NCBI RefSeq assembly: GCF_021432385.1
Contig: NZ_JAEACT010000004.1
Location: forward strand, 806,001 to 870,000
Origin: Clostridium hydrogenum
GTDB lineage: Bacteria > Bacillota > Clostridia > Clostridiales > Clostridiaceae
Direction: 5' to 3'
Length of the DNA stretch: 64,000 bases
A program made the position numbers and the translations under genes. Position 1 is the first letter of the stretch. Each line of letters starts with the position of its first letter. Under the pieces are notes generated by a model that was not told the origin of the DNA, made no database searches, and worked only from the letters and a program-made list of their open reading frames with translations. Positions 35,406-44,680 of this stretch are shown one piece after another.

Positions 35406-35434
35406 TTGACATGCATTAATAAATGTTATATTAT
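35406..35434 (+). promoter_or_regulatory. Promoter and operator region of the deoR-type gene
   Basis: TTGACA (35406-35411), a 17-base spacer and TATTAT (35429-35434). Repeated ATTAATAAATGTT / AATGTTTATTAAT half-sites lie over and around the boxes (35368-35475), as expected for autoregulation by the DeoR-type product. Confidence 0.65.
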
Positions 35435-35500
35435 ATTAACAAACATGAATATTCATTAACGTATATCCATGCTTTAATAAATATTATGGAGTGATATTGT

Positions 35501-36277
35501 ATGTTTATTGAAGAACGTCATCAAGAAATTTTAAAAATGCTTAGTGAAAAAGGAAGAGTTTCTGTTGCTGAGGTACAAGAAAAATTCAACATTTCTGTTG
35601 ATTCTGCAAGACGTGATTTAAGAATACTTGAAGAAAAGTTATTACTTAAGAGAACCCATGGAGGTGCTATACCTTTAATGCAAGTTGGTGCTATACCTTC
35701 TAGAGTGAGAGATATGAAAAACATGGAGATTTACGATAATTATGCTGCCATTGCAAAAAAAGGAGCAGAATTTATTAAAGAGAATGATATTGTGTACCTT
35801 ACCAGTGCTTCACTAGGTTTCATCATGCTAAAATATCTACCAAAAAATATAAAGTACACCCTTGTATTAAACTGTGCTGCTCTAGCCGAAGAATTAAAGT
35901 ATTGGGATAACATTACTTTATATATTGTTGGTGGAAAAATCCGCAAAAACGGCCCCGCCTCTATAGTAGACAGCTTTGCAACTTCTTTTGTGAAAAACAT
36001 GCATTTTGATATAAACCTTATGACTGGTGGAGGAGTTGATGCAGAATTTGGACTATCCAATGGAACTGATGAAACTGCTACTTTTCAAAGAGCTGTTATT
36101 GAAAATGCCAGAAAAAACATTTTATTAATGCCAAATCAAAAAATTGGATTTAGGGCATTTATTAAAGTTTGTGATGTAAATAAATTTGATACTTTAATAA
36201 CTGATTGGGATGCCTTAGAAGATGAATTGGTGAAAATAGAAGAGCTTGGAGTAGATGTTGTTGTTGTTGAAAAATAG
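35501..36277 (+). CDS. DeoR family transcriptional regulator
   Basis: 258 residues. The N-terminal DeoR helix-turn-helix (RHQEILKMLSEKGRVSVAEVQEKFNISVDSARRDLRILE) is at residues 5-43 and the C-terminal DeoRC sugar-phosphate sensor covers about 75-235. The KRTHGGA motif at the domain junction is typical. DeoR proteins usually repress sugar-utilisation operons and are released by a sugar phosphate; no sugar operon follows here. A strong promoter with AATAAATGTT repeats precedes it, suggesting self-control. A B-type repeat follows. Confidence 0.93.
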   Translation: MFIEERHQEILKMLSEKGRVSVAEVQEKFNISVDSARRDLRILEEKLLLKRTHGGAIPLMQVGAIPSRVRDMKNMEIYDNYAAIAKKGAEFIKENDIVYLTSASLGFIMLKYLPKNIKYTLVLNCAALAEELKYWDNITLYIVGGKIRKNGPASIVDSFATSFVKNMHFDINLMTGGGVDAEFGLSNGTDETATFQRAVIENARKNILLMPNQKIGFRAFIKVCDVNKFDTLITDWDALEDELVKIEELGVDVVVVEK

Positions 36278-36296
36278 TGTACACTAAATAAACATT

Positions 36297-36378
36297 TCGA
36301 ACAAAGGTGTAGTGCAAAATTTAGAGTTATTAACTTTTGATAGTTGAGCTAGTTTCAATATATATTAAAACTTATCCA
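36297..36378. repeat. Module H next to B4
   Basis: Contains AACAAAGGTGTAGTGCAAAA, GAGTTATTAACTTTTGATAG and TTGAGCTAGTTTCAAT, matching the H module at 26110-26185 in the same orientation. It joins the deoR gene end to B4. Confidence 0.55.
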
Positions 36379-36679
36379 AACAAGGGTATAGTACAAAAAC
36401 TTAAATAATAAGTGGGAGCTCTGCATAAAAAAATGATGTGAGGAATAGCATTGAAGAAATATTTAAATAAAATTTTATAAATCTTAGGGACTAAATCGCA
36501 AAAGTCTTAGAAATCTCAATTGTTTGAGCTGCCTCTTGCGAGTTATTGAAATTTCTTAGAATTTTGCGATTTAGTCTCTTAGATTTATTAATTTTATTTA
36601 AGATTTCAAGATGCCATTAATCGCATCATTTTTATGCAGAGCTTCCACTTATTATTTTGTTTTGCACTACACCTTTGTT
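36379..36679. repeat. Family B palindrome, copy B4
   Basis: About 300 bp, nearly identical to B3 over its whole length with a few substitutions (for example 'aatagcattg' for 'aataacattg'). Ends AACAAGGGTATAGTAC / GTTTTGCACTACACC. It occupies the gap before the pyridoxamine-oxidase-like gene. Confidence 0.85.
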
Positions 36680-36698
36680 CGCAATAATTTTAATTTAC

Positions 36699-37139
36699 TT
36701 ATTCCAAAGTCACTGCTTCTTGCACGACATTAAAGCTTTCCGATTTAAAGTTCCCATAAAATCTCCCTTTTTCTGCTGTGAACTTTAAAACACAATAATC
36801 ATGATCTGTAACACCTTTAGAATAGTACATTTCGTCACCATCTTGCCAAATCATTTCTTTTGATGCTTCATCCTGTAATACTTTCATAGTACCTATTAAC
36901 ATTACGCCTCTAAAAAAACGTTTGTCAAAAAAATATATGCAAGCCTTTGGATTTTTTATATATTGACCTACCCTCATTGATGATGTATTAGTAGTAAAAT
37001 AAAATTGTTTTATTCCTTCTCTTTTTCTTGGTGGTAACATCGCCTTAGTATTTGGAAATCCATCCTCATCTACTGAACTAATGATTGCTACTCCAACTTT
37101 ATCAATCAAATTTCCTACTGTTTTTTCTGCATTTCTCAC
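36699..37139 (-). CDS. Pyridoxamine 5'-phosphate oxidase-fold protein
   Basis: 146 residues, of the putative PNPOx / general-stress-protein-26-like split-barrel group. The N-terminal AEKTVGNLIDKVGVAIISSVDEDGFPNTKAM and the barrel strand IKQFYFTTNTSSMRVGQYIKNPKACIYFFD are characteristic. These bind FMN or F420-like cofactors and often carry unknown redox functions. There is no sign that it makes vitamin B6. GGGGGT lies before the ATG, and the gene is transcribed away from the EamA gene, so a shared divergent promoter region is likely. Confidence 0.85.
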   Translation of the reverse strand: MRNAEKTVGNLIDKVGVAIISSVDEDGFPNTKAMLPPRKREGIKQFYFTTNTSSMRVGQYIKNPKACIYFFDKRFFRGVMLIGTMKVLQDEASKEMIWQDGDEMYYSKGVTDHDYCVLKFTAEKGRFYGNFKSESFNVVQEAVTLE

Positions 37140-37293
37140 ACTAACACCCCCATGTAAATATATACAATTAATCCTTTATTATACTTTTAATCATATTGTA
37201 TCACAATTTCACCAATTAAACATTTTTATGCTATAATATATAATTGTTTTTTAAAAGACATTTATTTTCTTGTATAAAATAGGGGGACAAATT

Positions 37294-38175
37294 TTGAATA
37301 ATTACAAAGGAATAGCATATGCACTTCTATCTTCAACAGCCTTTGGTATCATGCCTATTTTAGCTAGAATTGCATATGCTAATGGTTCTAATCCAACAAC
37401 AGTATTAATATTTAGATTTCTATTTTCAACACTAATATTATTTACATATCTAAAACTTAGTGACATTAATGTTAACTTGAAAAAACGTCAAGCATTATTG
37501 CTTATATTTATCGGTATTACTGGATACACAATAACAACTCAAGCTTTATTTATATCCTATAATTATTTAGGCGCTGGACTTGCTACTACCCTACATTTTA
37601 TATATCCAGTTGTTGTTTGCATAGCAAGTTTTGTATTTTTTAAAACCAAAATGAGCATAAAAAAAATAATATCTCTATTACTTGCCGCAATAGGTGTTTA
37701 CTCCTTAGTTGGCTTTAAAAGTGCTACTATAAATATCTTTGGTGTTTCTTTAGCTTTATTTTCAGGTCTAGCTTATGGAATTACTTTAATTGCTCTCAAT
37801 TTAAAATCTATAAAATCTTTAGACAATAGAGTTACTACAATGTACCTTTGCCTAGGTTCAACGATAGGTACAGTTCTATGTGGTACATTCAATAATTCTA
37901 TAGTTTTAAATGTTAACCTTAAAATTGTAAGCTGTTGCTTAGGAATCTCCATAATTTCAACTATATTGTCAATAATTTTACTTTTAAAGGCAATAGAAAT
38001 AATAGGTGTATCATCTTCATCTATCCTTGGAACTTTTGAACCTATTGTTAGCATAATTTTAGGTGTATTATTTCTAGATGAAGTTTTAACCTTTGCAATA
38101 TTACTTGGGAGCACTTTAATACTAATTTCAACGATTATACTCGCAAAAGAAAAAAATACAAAGTACAATTTTTAG
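37294..38175 (+). CDS. EamA (DMT superfamily) transporter
   Basis: About 293 residues with ten membrane segments in two EamA repeats (LLSSTAFGIMPILARIAY... and ...ALFSGLAYGITLIALNLKS). Drug/metabolite transporters of this type export or import amino acids or other metabolites; the substrate is unknown. It starts with TTG at 37294, seven bases after AGGGGGA, since no better ATG is present. The 3' end runs into the C7 repeat: the last codons (KEKNTKYNF) and the stop lie in the arm of that element. Confidence 0.9.
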   Translation: MNNYKGIAYALLSSTAFGIMPILARIAYANGSNPTTVLIFRFLFSTLILFTYLKLSDINVNLKKRQALLLIFIGITGYTITTQALFISYNYLGAGLATTLHFIYPVVVCIASFVFFKTKMSIKKIISLLLAAIGVYSLVGFKSATINIFGVSLALFSGLAYGITLIALNLKSIKSLDNRVTTMYLCLGSTIGTVLCGTFNNSIVLNVNLKIVSCCLGISIISTILSIILLLKAIEIIGVSSSSILGTFEPIVSIILGVLFLDEVLTFAILLGSTLILISTIILAKEKNTKYNF

Positions 38176-38438
38176 AGCAGAGTACAGATGACAGAGTACA
38201 GTGAATGATGATTTACCTTTCTCTTCTCTCAGGTAAATCTTAAACTTAATGTTGTCAGCTTCGCTGAGCACCATACATGGCGCAATTGCGTAAGTAATAA
38301 AAAATAAGTTTTAAGACTTTTATACGCTCGCGTAGAAAAATCATCCTTCACTGTACTCCGTACTCTTAGTTAAATTGTAATTTGTCGAGCAGAAACTTAA
38401 TATTTGCAATTTTAATTTTTTAAGTTATATACCTATAT
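38166..38438. repeat. Family C element, copy C7
   Basis: GTAC class: left CAGAGTACAGATGACAGAGTAC, right CACTGTACTCCGTACTC. Interior hairpins TTTACCT...AGGTAAAT and CAGCTTCGCTG are present. Its left end overlaps the EamA stop and its right end the last codons of the 414-residue protein gene, so it lies between two converging genes and touches both. Confidence 0.8.
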
Positions 38439-39677
38439 TGTAGAGTCTATCGTGTTTCCACTAGAGCCATTTACATACAAATATTTTTTTGTATCATTAC
38501 TTAAGTTTAATTTATCTACAAAACTATTCCAATTATTCACCTGCAATGCTATTATGTCATTTGCAAATCTAACATTATTAGAATATGGTGATTCACTTGA
38601 ATTTGAAGCACCCTGAAGTAAAGAGTTTTTAAGCATATTTAGGCTATTAGAGTACTCTGTACGAAATTGTTGTAAATTAGTATTAGAAAGCTTTGCAAAA
38701 GAACTAAAGGAATTAAGTACTTCGCTCTCTCCACCAATTGTATACTGAGAGTTAGAAAAGCTAGCAATTTTAGTAGCTATATTTCTTGAAATGACCTTTG
38801 ATAGCGTTTGTTTTAGATTACTCGACATATTAGAATTTTCAATCATAATATCACCTTTAAGCTTCATTTGCCCAAGATATGATCCTAAATCTGCTGCAGA
38901 ATTAGTATATTCACCTCCACCCAATGAATTTATTACTGTACCAAGTGCCTTAATATCGCCATAGCTCATATCCTCAAATCTATTGCTATTAGTTGAATTT
39001 GAACTAGAAAAGCTCTCAAGTTTAGCAGTAAATTTCTGAAGACCTTCTCCATAATTGTTTATTACCTGTTTCCATTCATCTTGATTTTGTGCTTTTATAT
39101 TATTAAATGTCTTTTCTTCATTTTTCACTACATCTACTATATGATTTTTAAATTCCTTCACATCAAAATTTTGCGAACTAATTCCTGCTGTATTTGTATA
39201 TTCCCCATAAAGCCAACCTAAATTTCCATTCATAAAATTTCCTATACCATTGGCAAATGCATCAGATAATTTATCTAAAGCATCGTCAGCAACTTTATGT
39301 AAATCGTCAAGCTTGTCTTGCAATTCTTTTCCTGAATATTTTGATTTAATTGTGTCTTCATAAAAGCTTTCCTTTGCTACAAAATTAGTCATAAACTGAG
39401 GATCTGTAATGGTATAATCTTTTGAACAAAGTATACCTATTATCTTTTCATTTTGATTTGAGCTAATATCACCACAACTATCAGCTGCATACAAGCCCGC
39501 CCAATAATTTGTTGCAGCCCCTTCTTTAACTTGTTGATCATAATTTTTCTTTGTAGCTTCAAATAATTCTTCTTCTGTTGTATCGCTTGGTTTCATCTGT
39601 TTTTGATTTAATATTTTATTTATATCTAGCTTACATTTATTTAAACTAGGAAAACTATTGTTTGTATTTATTTCCAT
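38433..39677 (-). CDS. Uncharacterised 414-residue protein
   Basis: I do not recognise this protein. It has no signal peptide and no membrane segment. It is asparagine/serine-rich and strongly helical in pattern, with regions such as KELQDKLDDLHKVADDALDKLSDAFANGIG that look like a helical bundle. The first 30 residues are rich in lysine/asparagine (LDINKILNQKQMKPS). AAGGAG gives a good start. It stands alone, convergent with the EamA gene and followed by a repeat. It could be a surface, flagellar or phage-derived structural protein, but nothing in the sequence decides this. Confidence 0.8.
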   Translation of the reverse strand: MEINTNNSFPSLNKCKLDINKILNQKQMKPSDTTEEELFEATKKNYDQQVKEGAATNYWAGLYAADSCGDISSNQNEKIIGILCSKDYTITDPQFMTNFVAKESFYEDTIKSKYSGKELQDKLDDLHKVADDALDKLSDAFANGIGNFMNGNLGWLYGEYTNTAGISSQNFDVKEFKNHIVDVVKNEEKTFNNIKAQNQDEWKQVINNYGEGLQKFTAKLESFSSSNSTNSNRFEDMSYGDIKALGTVINSLGGGEYTNSAADLGSYLGQMKLKGDIMIENSNMSSNLKQTLSKVISRNIATKIASFSNSQYTIGGESEVLNSFSSFAKLSNTNLQQFRTEYSNSLNMLKNSLLQGASNSSESPYSNNVRFANDIIALQVNNWNSFVDKLNLSNDTKKYLYVNGSSGNTIDSTI

Positions 39678-40091
39678 AATTATCTCCTTTTGATTAGACT
39701 AGTAATAATGTATTTAATTAACATTTATATTATCGACACTATTTTTTAGAAATTTATTACTTTGTTATTAAAAATATATATTTCCATCAATTGCTTTCAC
39801 TCAAAATTTATACCTGTACCTAACTTATTTCCCTATATCACAATCTTACATTATTTCATAATTCCTGCTATAATTATCTTATATAAATTTTTCTATGATA
39901 AGCATTATAATTTTAATAACCTAATACTACGTAAATTTTACTCATTTATAATTGCGCAAATAAGTATAATAATAAAATTAACAGCATTAATCAACATTAA
40001 ATAACTAAATGCTTAAAACGGATATCATAAGCTGCACTAGCACCTAAATTAATATTTTTAGAACTAGAACAAGGAAGGAAGTATACTCATC
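39678..40091. other. Intergenic stretch, no gene seen
   Basis: About 410 AT-rich bases between two divergent genes. A frame of 80 codons exists but has no ribosome site and starts with TTG in a hydrophobic, compositionally biased stretch. No repeat of families A-E is recognised, so it is probably simply the two promoter regions. Confidence 0.5.
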
Positions 40092-40976
40092 ATGGGGCAA
40101 GATTCAAACATTTTTTCGGGATTAGAAGACTTAGGTTTTACAGATATAAGTAACATTGAAATATATAAAAAACCTGAAAAAGAAAAGGAAAGTGAACATA
40201 AAAATAAACCAAAATTAACAGAAGATATGTTTTTATATGATAAAGAAATAACTTGTCCTGTATGTGAAAGCACATTCTCAGCTCGTACAGTAAAAACTAG
40301 TGGTTATAGAATGAAAAAGAGGGACAGTGATTTTTATATAACCTACGAGATTATAAACCCATACTTTTACGATGTAATATTATGTAACACCTGCGGTTAT
40401 GCTGCTATGAAGGCTGATTTTCATAAATTAAGGCAATTTGAGATAGAGGGTATACAAAAAAACATTGCATCAAAATGGCATGGCAAAAAATATCCTCAAA
40501 TATATGATATAAACATAGCTATTGAAAGATACAAACTATCACTATTAAATTATTCAATTATTGACTCAAAAGCTAGTAAAAAGGCTATGAATTGCTTAAA
40601 ACTTTCATGGTTATATAGAGAACTTGGGGATACAAAAAATGAGGAATTATTTAGAAAAAATGCTCTTATCGGATTCAAGGATGCTTATCTTAACGAAGCC
40701 ACTCCTATATATGGTATGGATAGTTTTGCTATAATGTATTTAATAGGTGAATTAAATAGACGTTCCGGAAATTACGATGAAGCATTAAAGTATCTAGGTG
40801 ATGTAATAACTTCTAGGATCGCAAATAAAAAGATAAAAGAAATTGCAGCGGATCAAAGAGACTTAATAAGGGAAGAATTAAAAAATGCAGAAACTACTGA
40901 AGATATTAGTGATGCAGATACTACTGAAAATAAGAAAAAAGAGGGATTGCTTTCCAAATTGTTTAAGTCGTTTTAA
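40092..40976 (+). CDS. DUF2225 family protein
   Basis: 294 residues. The N-terminal zinc-ribbon-like part has two cysteine pairs, CPVC at about residue 55 and CNTCGY at about 97-102. A helical TPR-like region follows (YKLSLLNYSIID...AMNCLKLSWLYRELGDTKNEELFRKNAL; GNYDEALKYLGDVI). This is the pattern of DUF2225, a widespread Firmicutes family of unknown role. AAGGAAGG supports the start. It stands alone between repeats, with no neighbour that hints at function. Confidence 0.88.
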   Translation: MGQDSNIFSGLEDLGFTDISNIEIYKKPEKEKESEHKNKPKLTEDMFLYDKEITCPVCESTFSARTVKTSGYRMKKRDSDFYITYEIINPYFYDVILCNTCGYAAMKADFHKLRQFEIEGIQKNIASKWHGKKYPQIYDINIAIERYKLSLLNYSIIDSKASKKAMNCLKLSWLYRELGDTKNEELFRKNALIGFKDAYLNEATPIYGMDSFAIMYLIGELNRRSGNYDEALKYLGDVITSRIANKKIKEIAADQRDLIREELKNAETTEDISDADTTENKKKEGLLSKLFKSF

Positions 40977-40979
40977 AGA

Positions 40980-41163
40980 TAACTAAGGCGAAACCATATT
41001 AATAGTTGAAAAGGTTTCCTTATATGTGAAAACTTAAATTGTGTCAGCTTCGCTGACACAATTTAAGTTTAAGATTTACCTGAAAAGCGAAAGGTAACTC
41101 TTAATTCACTGTCTTCTGTCATCTGTACTCTGCTTTTCAAATTTCATATTGCTCATCTATACT
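40980..41163. repeat. Family C element, copy C8, reduced
   Basis: The left arm is short. The inner hairpin AAACTTAAATTGTGTCAGC / GCTGACACAATTTAAGTTT is perfect over about 19 bp, and the right arm has CACTGTCTTCTGTCATCTG and GTACTCTGC (GTAC class). It separates the DUF2225 gene from the xylanase gene. Confidence 0.65.
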
Positions 41164-41185
41164 AGTCTTGCTTTTTAGAATTGTG

Positions 41186-42448
41186 TTATTGTAAACTTCC
41201 TACAAATGTAGTTATACTTTGTGCTGGAAGTGCTGCTGTAAAGCTTCCATTAACAACATTTATGTTGGCATTTGATTCAAGCATATTTGCAGTTGATGAA
41301 GTTATCCATGAGGAAACTTTAGAAACTTTAGCATTTGGTATATTGAAGCTTTGATTTACATTAGAAGTTCCTTGATTTATAGCAACAATAACTACTTTAT
41401 TATTTCCTGTATAAGCTGACACATAAACGCTTGTTTGAGGATTAGTTGTAGCATCAACTCTATTGTATCCAGCACCAATAAATTTTGAATATTGACCAAG
41501 TATATCTGCTCTTTTTGAAGTAACCCCAGTTTGAGGATTGTATAAACCATTGTCATTGCTAAATATCCACCAATTAACATAAGCACTCATATTTCCTACT
41601 GTCATACAATCATTAATCTCTTTAGCCATATTCATGCAAGTAGATATATTTTCCCCTTCAAAATAGTGTTCTGTCATCCATATTTCTTTTCCTTTGCTAC
41701 GTGCTAAAGGATAATCCTGAATAGTAGCTCCATAGAGGTGGCCTCCAATAATTGAAACGTAAGGTGCAGTAGCTGGATCATTAAGTGTAGGATCTGATAG
41801 GGCGTGATTAAAGCCTAAAGATTCAGGCATAATAATTCTAGCTGATTTAGATAATGTAGCACCATAACCCTTAATAAAATCATGCAATTGTTGTGCTGTC
41901 CAACTACAGCCATCATATGAAGCTGGCCAATCTGGTTCATTTTGAATAGAAAGTGCATATAAAGGAACTCCATTGCTTGCAAAGTAATTTACAAATGTTT
42001 TTAAGTAATTTGCATAATCACCATAAGAAGAAGGTTTCAAGGATGCTCCATTTGTACCTACCGTTGAATTATTAGTTTTCATTGAAGCTGGTGGTGTCCA
42101 TGGTGTAGCAAATACAATAGCACCTCTCGCTTCTGCTTTTTTTGCATTAGAAAGTTCATCTGCCCAAGCACTGTAATTTCCTCTATTCCAACCATCATTT
42201 GGCGCAATGCGGACTCTTAAAATATTAAGTCCTATATTTTTATAAAGAGCATCCATACAAGTATCATTAATAGCTCCACACCATGCACTAGACGCACCAA
42301 AGCCTCTAATCACCTGATCTTTAGCTGTTAAATTTACTGTAACGCTATTTGCAGCCGCTTTAATTGATGTATTTCCACCTACAAATGGCAGGCACGTTAT
42401 AGAAACAACCATTAAAGATAATATTAATTTTTTTACTCGTTTATTCAT
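41186..42448 (-). CDS. Secreted GH30 endoxylanase-like enzyme (XynC/GH30_8 type)
   Basis: About 420 residues with a signal peptide (VKKLILSLMVVSITCLPFVGG..IKAAA) and a GH30 (beta/alpha)8 plus side beta domain. The acid/base is E171 in LSIQNEPDW and the nucleophile E260 in WMTEHYFEG; motif GFGASSAWCG near residue 55 is typical. In the loop after the last barrel strand the glucuronate-contacting arginine of classical GH30_8 enzymes (WWYIRR) is absent: here the sequence is WWIFSNDNGLY. Such enzymes are probably not dependent on glucuronic acid side chains. Start at 42448 is chosen because GGGGGA is then seven bases away. It is in the xylan cluster with the arabinofuranosidase upstream. Confidence 0.9.
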   Translation of the reverse strand: MNKRVKKLILSLMVVSITCLPFVGGNTSIKAAANSVTVNLTAKDQVIRGFGASSAWCGAINDTCMDALYKNIGLNILRVRIAPNDGWNRGNYSAWADELSNAKKAEARGAIVFATPWTPPASMKTNNSTVGTNGASLKPSSYGDYANYLKTFVNYFASNGVPLYALSIQNEPDWPASYDGCSWTAQQLHDFIKGYGATLSKSARIIMPESLGFNHALSDPTLNDPATAPYVSIIGGHLYGATIQDYPLARSKGKEIWMTEHYFEGENISTCMNMAKEINDCMTVGNMSAYVNWWIFSNDNGLYNPQTGVTSKRADILGQYSKFIGAGYNRVDATTNPQTSVYVSAYTGNNKVVIVAINQGTSNVNQSFNIPNAKVSKVSSWITSSTANMLESNANINVVNGSFTAALPAQSITTFVGSLQ

Positions 42449-42474
42449 TTTCATATCCCCCATATAATTTATTT

Positions 42475-42835
42475 ATAGATAAGCAATTTGAAAAGTTAAA
42501 ATTGCTTTTACCAAGTTCATCCTGTAAAATTACAATTTGAAAAGCAGAGTACAAAGTACAAAGTACAGAGTACAGTGAATGATGATTTGCCTTTCGCTTC
42601 TCTCAGGTAAATCTTAAACTTAAATGGTGTCAGCTTCGCTGAGCACCATATATGGTGCCATTGCGCAGCAATAAAAAAATAAGTTTTTAGATTTTTCGCA
42701 GTGCTAACGGAGAAAAATCGTCCTTCATTGTACTTTGTACTCTGTACTTTGTACTTTGGCTTCTCCCCGATAAATTGTAATTTGTCAGGATAAACTTGGA
42801 ACTTGCAATTTTCAAGTTTCAAGTTGTATATCTCT
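42475..42835. repeat. Family C element, copy C9, complete
   Basis: Full-length form, about 360 bp, and the clearest example of the family. Outer arms TTCATCCTGTAAAATTAC / GTAATTTGTCAGGATAAAC. Five or more GTAC-class 7-mers lie on each side (AGAGTACAAAGTACAAAGTAC; TTTGTACTCTGTACTTTG), with interior hairpins. Ends resemble family A (AGATA...). Confidence 0.85.
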
Positions 42836-42843
42836 ATTAGTTT

Positions 42844-44487
42844 TTAATTAAATTGCCAATAATCAATATTGAATAAGTTTTGGCTGCTATTTCCTGTAAA
42901 CTTAAAGAAAATATTGTGTACACCACTAACGCTTTGTACATTGCATTGCATTATTTTCCACTGTTGTGCTCCACCTGTTGGAGTTACATTGAGCTTACCA
43001 ATAACTTGTCCATCAATACTGTCTAAATGTATTTCTATTTGACCACCTACTGTCGATGCAATATTTGCTTTAAAGGATTTGGCGCCATTTCCAAAATCAG
43101 CTTTTGATACGGCAAGCCAATCTCCATTGTTTATATTTGTAACATCCATATTAACACTGCTTACCATACTTCCTGGTGCCTGACATTTTTCAGTTGAAAT
43201 GCCACCATTCCAGCCAATTGTCTCTGCCTCTGTTCTTACATATGGATTAAGATTAGCTACCTGAGGTACACCTTTCATATCTTCTGTAACATTATTAATA
43301 CTTCCATCTGGATTATATGAAAGTTTGTTAATCATAGGTGAACGATATCCTTTTGTAATTCCCATAGCTTTTCCTAGAGTCTGTGCATGATATACTACAT
43401 ACCATTGATTGTTAAATTGAAAAATATCATGATGATTATTACCACCTACTCCAAAAAATGATCCTGGATTGTTAAGAAAAGTCCCCTTGTAAGTAAATGG
43501 TCCCATAGGATTGTTACTTGTCATATAAGCAATTGTTCCTGGAGTTGGACTTCCAGCTGGATGTGTTCCAGAAAAATTGGAACAATAAGAATAATAATAT
43601 TTGCCATTATATTTGTTTATGCCTGAATCTTCAAGCATAAAGGGTGAATCAATTACTGCTGCGTTTCCAACAGTATGGATCATATCACTACTTAATCTTA
43701 TAACCCTAGCTGTTTTTGGATTTGCAATTTGCGCTTGTGTTGGATACTGACCACCTGGTATGCCACCACCAAAATATAAATAGCCAGATCCATCATCATC
43801 TATAAATGCTGCTGGGTCAAAAAGCCATGGAACATTACCAACTCCAGGAGTGTTAGTAGTAACTATAGCTTGTCCAAGAGGGTCTGTCCATGGTCCAATT
43901 GGACTATCTGCTGTTAATACTCCAATTCCCCCTCCACTGTTTGCAAAATAAAGAAAGAATTTATCTTTACCGTTTATAACCTTATGCACAGCTGCTGGAG
44001 CCCATGAATTAGCTGCCCACTTTGCAATACCACTAGGACCTGCAACTGGTATTTCACCGCAATCTGTCCAGTTAACCATGTCAGAAGATGATATAACACT
44101 TATTGTTTTAATGTTGCTATAATCGTTATTAATTATATTTCCAGTTCTATCATACTCAAATTTATCACTAGACATATAAACGTATACCCTGCCATTGTAA
44201 ACCATAGCAAATGGATCTGCTCCAAACTTATGTGTAATAAGAGGATTGGAGTCTCCTGGAAGCTTCGCAAGAGCATTTGTAACTCCTGTTGCCGTAACTT
44301 GTTTTTCAAGCAAACCATTATTTATGGAATTTTTGCTTAAACCTGCTAATAATAAATTTGTGCTATTGGAAAATTTTTTATTTACAATGCTTTTTTTACT
44401 CTCATTTGCATTCACTATAGAAGTATTCACAGAAAGACTAATTAATAATGAAGCAGTTAATAAAAATATTCCTGATTTTCTTATCAT
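42844..44487 (-). CDS. Secreted GH43 arabinofuranosidase/xylosidase with CBM6
   Basis: About 547 residues: signal peptide (MIRKSGIFLLTASLLISLS), GH43 five-bladed propeller (about 75-400) and a C-terminal CBM6 (about 410-545; RTEAETIGWNGGIS...FNIDYWQF). The GH43 acids are seen as D91 in GADPFAMVY (base), D224 in FDPAAFIDDDG and E286 in FMLEDSG (acid). The architecture matches arabinoxylan arabinofuranohydrolases and xylosidases of clostridia, secreted to debranch plant xylan. The start at 44487 follows GGGGGAA. The gene is separated from the cytoplasmic part of the cluster by C10. Confidence 0.92.
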   Translation of the reverse strand: MIRKSGIFLLTASLLISLSVNTSIVNANESKKSIVNKKFSNSTNLLLAGLSKNSINNGLLEKQVTATGVTNALAKLPGDSNPLITHKFGADPFAMVYNGRVYVYMSSDKFEYDRTGNIINNDYSNIKTISVISSSDMVNWTDCGEIPVAGPSGIAKWAANSWAPAAVHKVINGKDKFFLYFANSGGGIGVLTADSPIGPWTDPLGQAIVTTNTPGVGNVPWLFDPAAFIDDDGSGYLYFGGGIPGGQYPTQAQIANPKTARVIRLSSDMIHTVGNAAVIDSPFMLEDSGINKYNGKYYYSYCSNFSGTHPAGSPTPGTIAYMTSNNPMGPFTYKGTFLNNPGSFFGVGGNNHHDIFQFNNQWYVVYHAQTLGKAMGITKGYRSPMINKLSYNPDGSINNVTEDMKGVPQVANLNPYVRTEAETIGWNGGISTEKCQAPGSMVSSVNMDVTNINNGDWLAVSKADFGNGAKSFKANIASTVGGQIEIHLDSIDGQVIGKLNVTPTGGAQQWKIMQCNVQSVSGVHNIFFKFTGNSSQNLFNIDYWQFN

Positions 44488-44680
44488 TTTTAAATTCCCC
44501 CTATATAAATTTTTTACTTTACATCCATTACCATAATTATATGTATTATGTAGTATTTTATCAATTCTAATAAAACCCAATATTAAGTAAATAATCTTTT
44601 TTACATCAAATTATCTCCTTCTTACAGTTAATATCTAAAAAAGAGTCATTTTATTACAATATTTACAATAAAATTTTATT

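Noticed and set aside
39762..40004. Frame of 80 codons, hydrophobic, between two divergent genes
   Set aside because: Starts with TTG, no ribosome site, composition reflects AT-rich DNA; no family resemblance.
42517..42822. Frame of 101 codons on the minus strand in the gap upstream of the GH30 gene
   Set aside because: It lies wholly inside repeat C9 and its sequence (repeated YKVQSTKY-like) is just the translation of the 7-bp arrays; no ribosome site.
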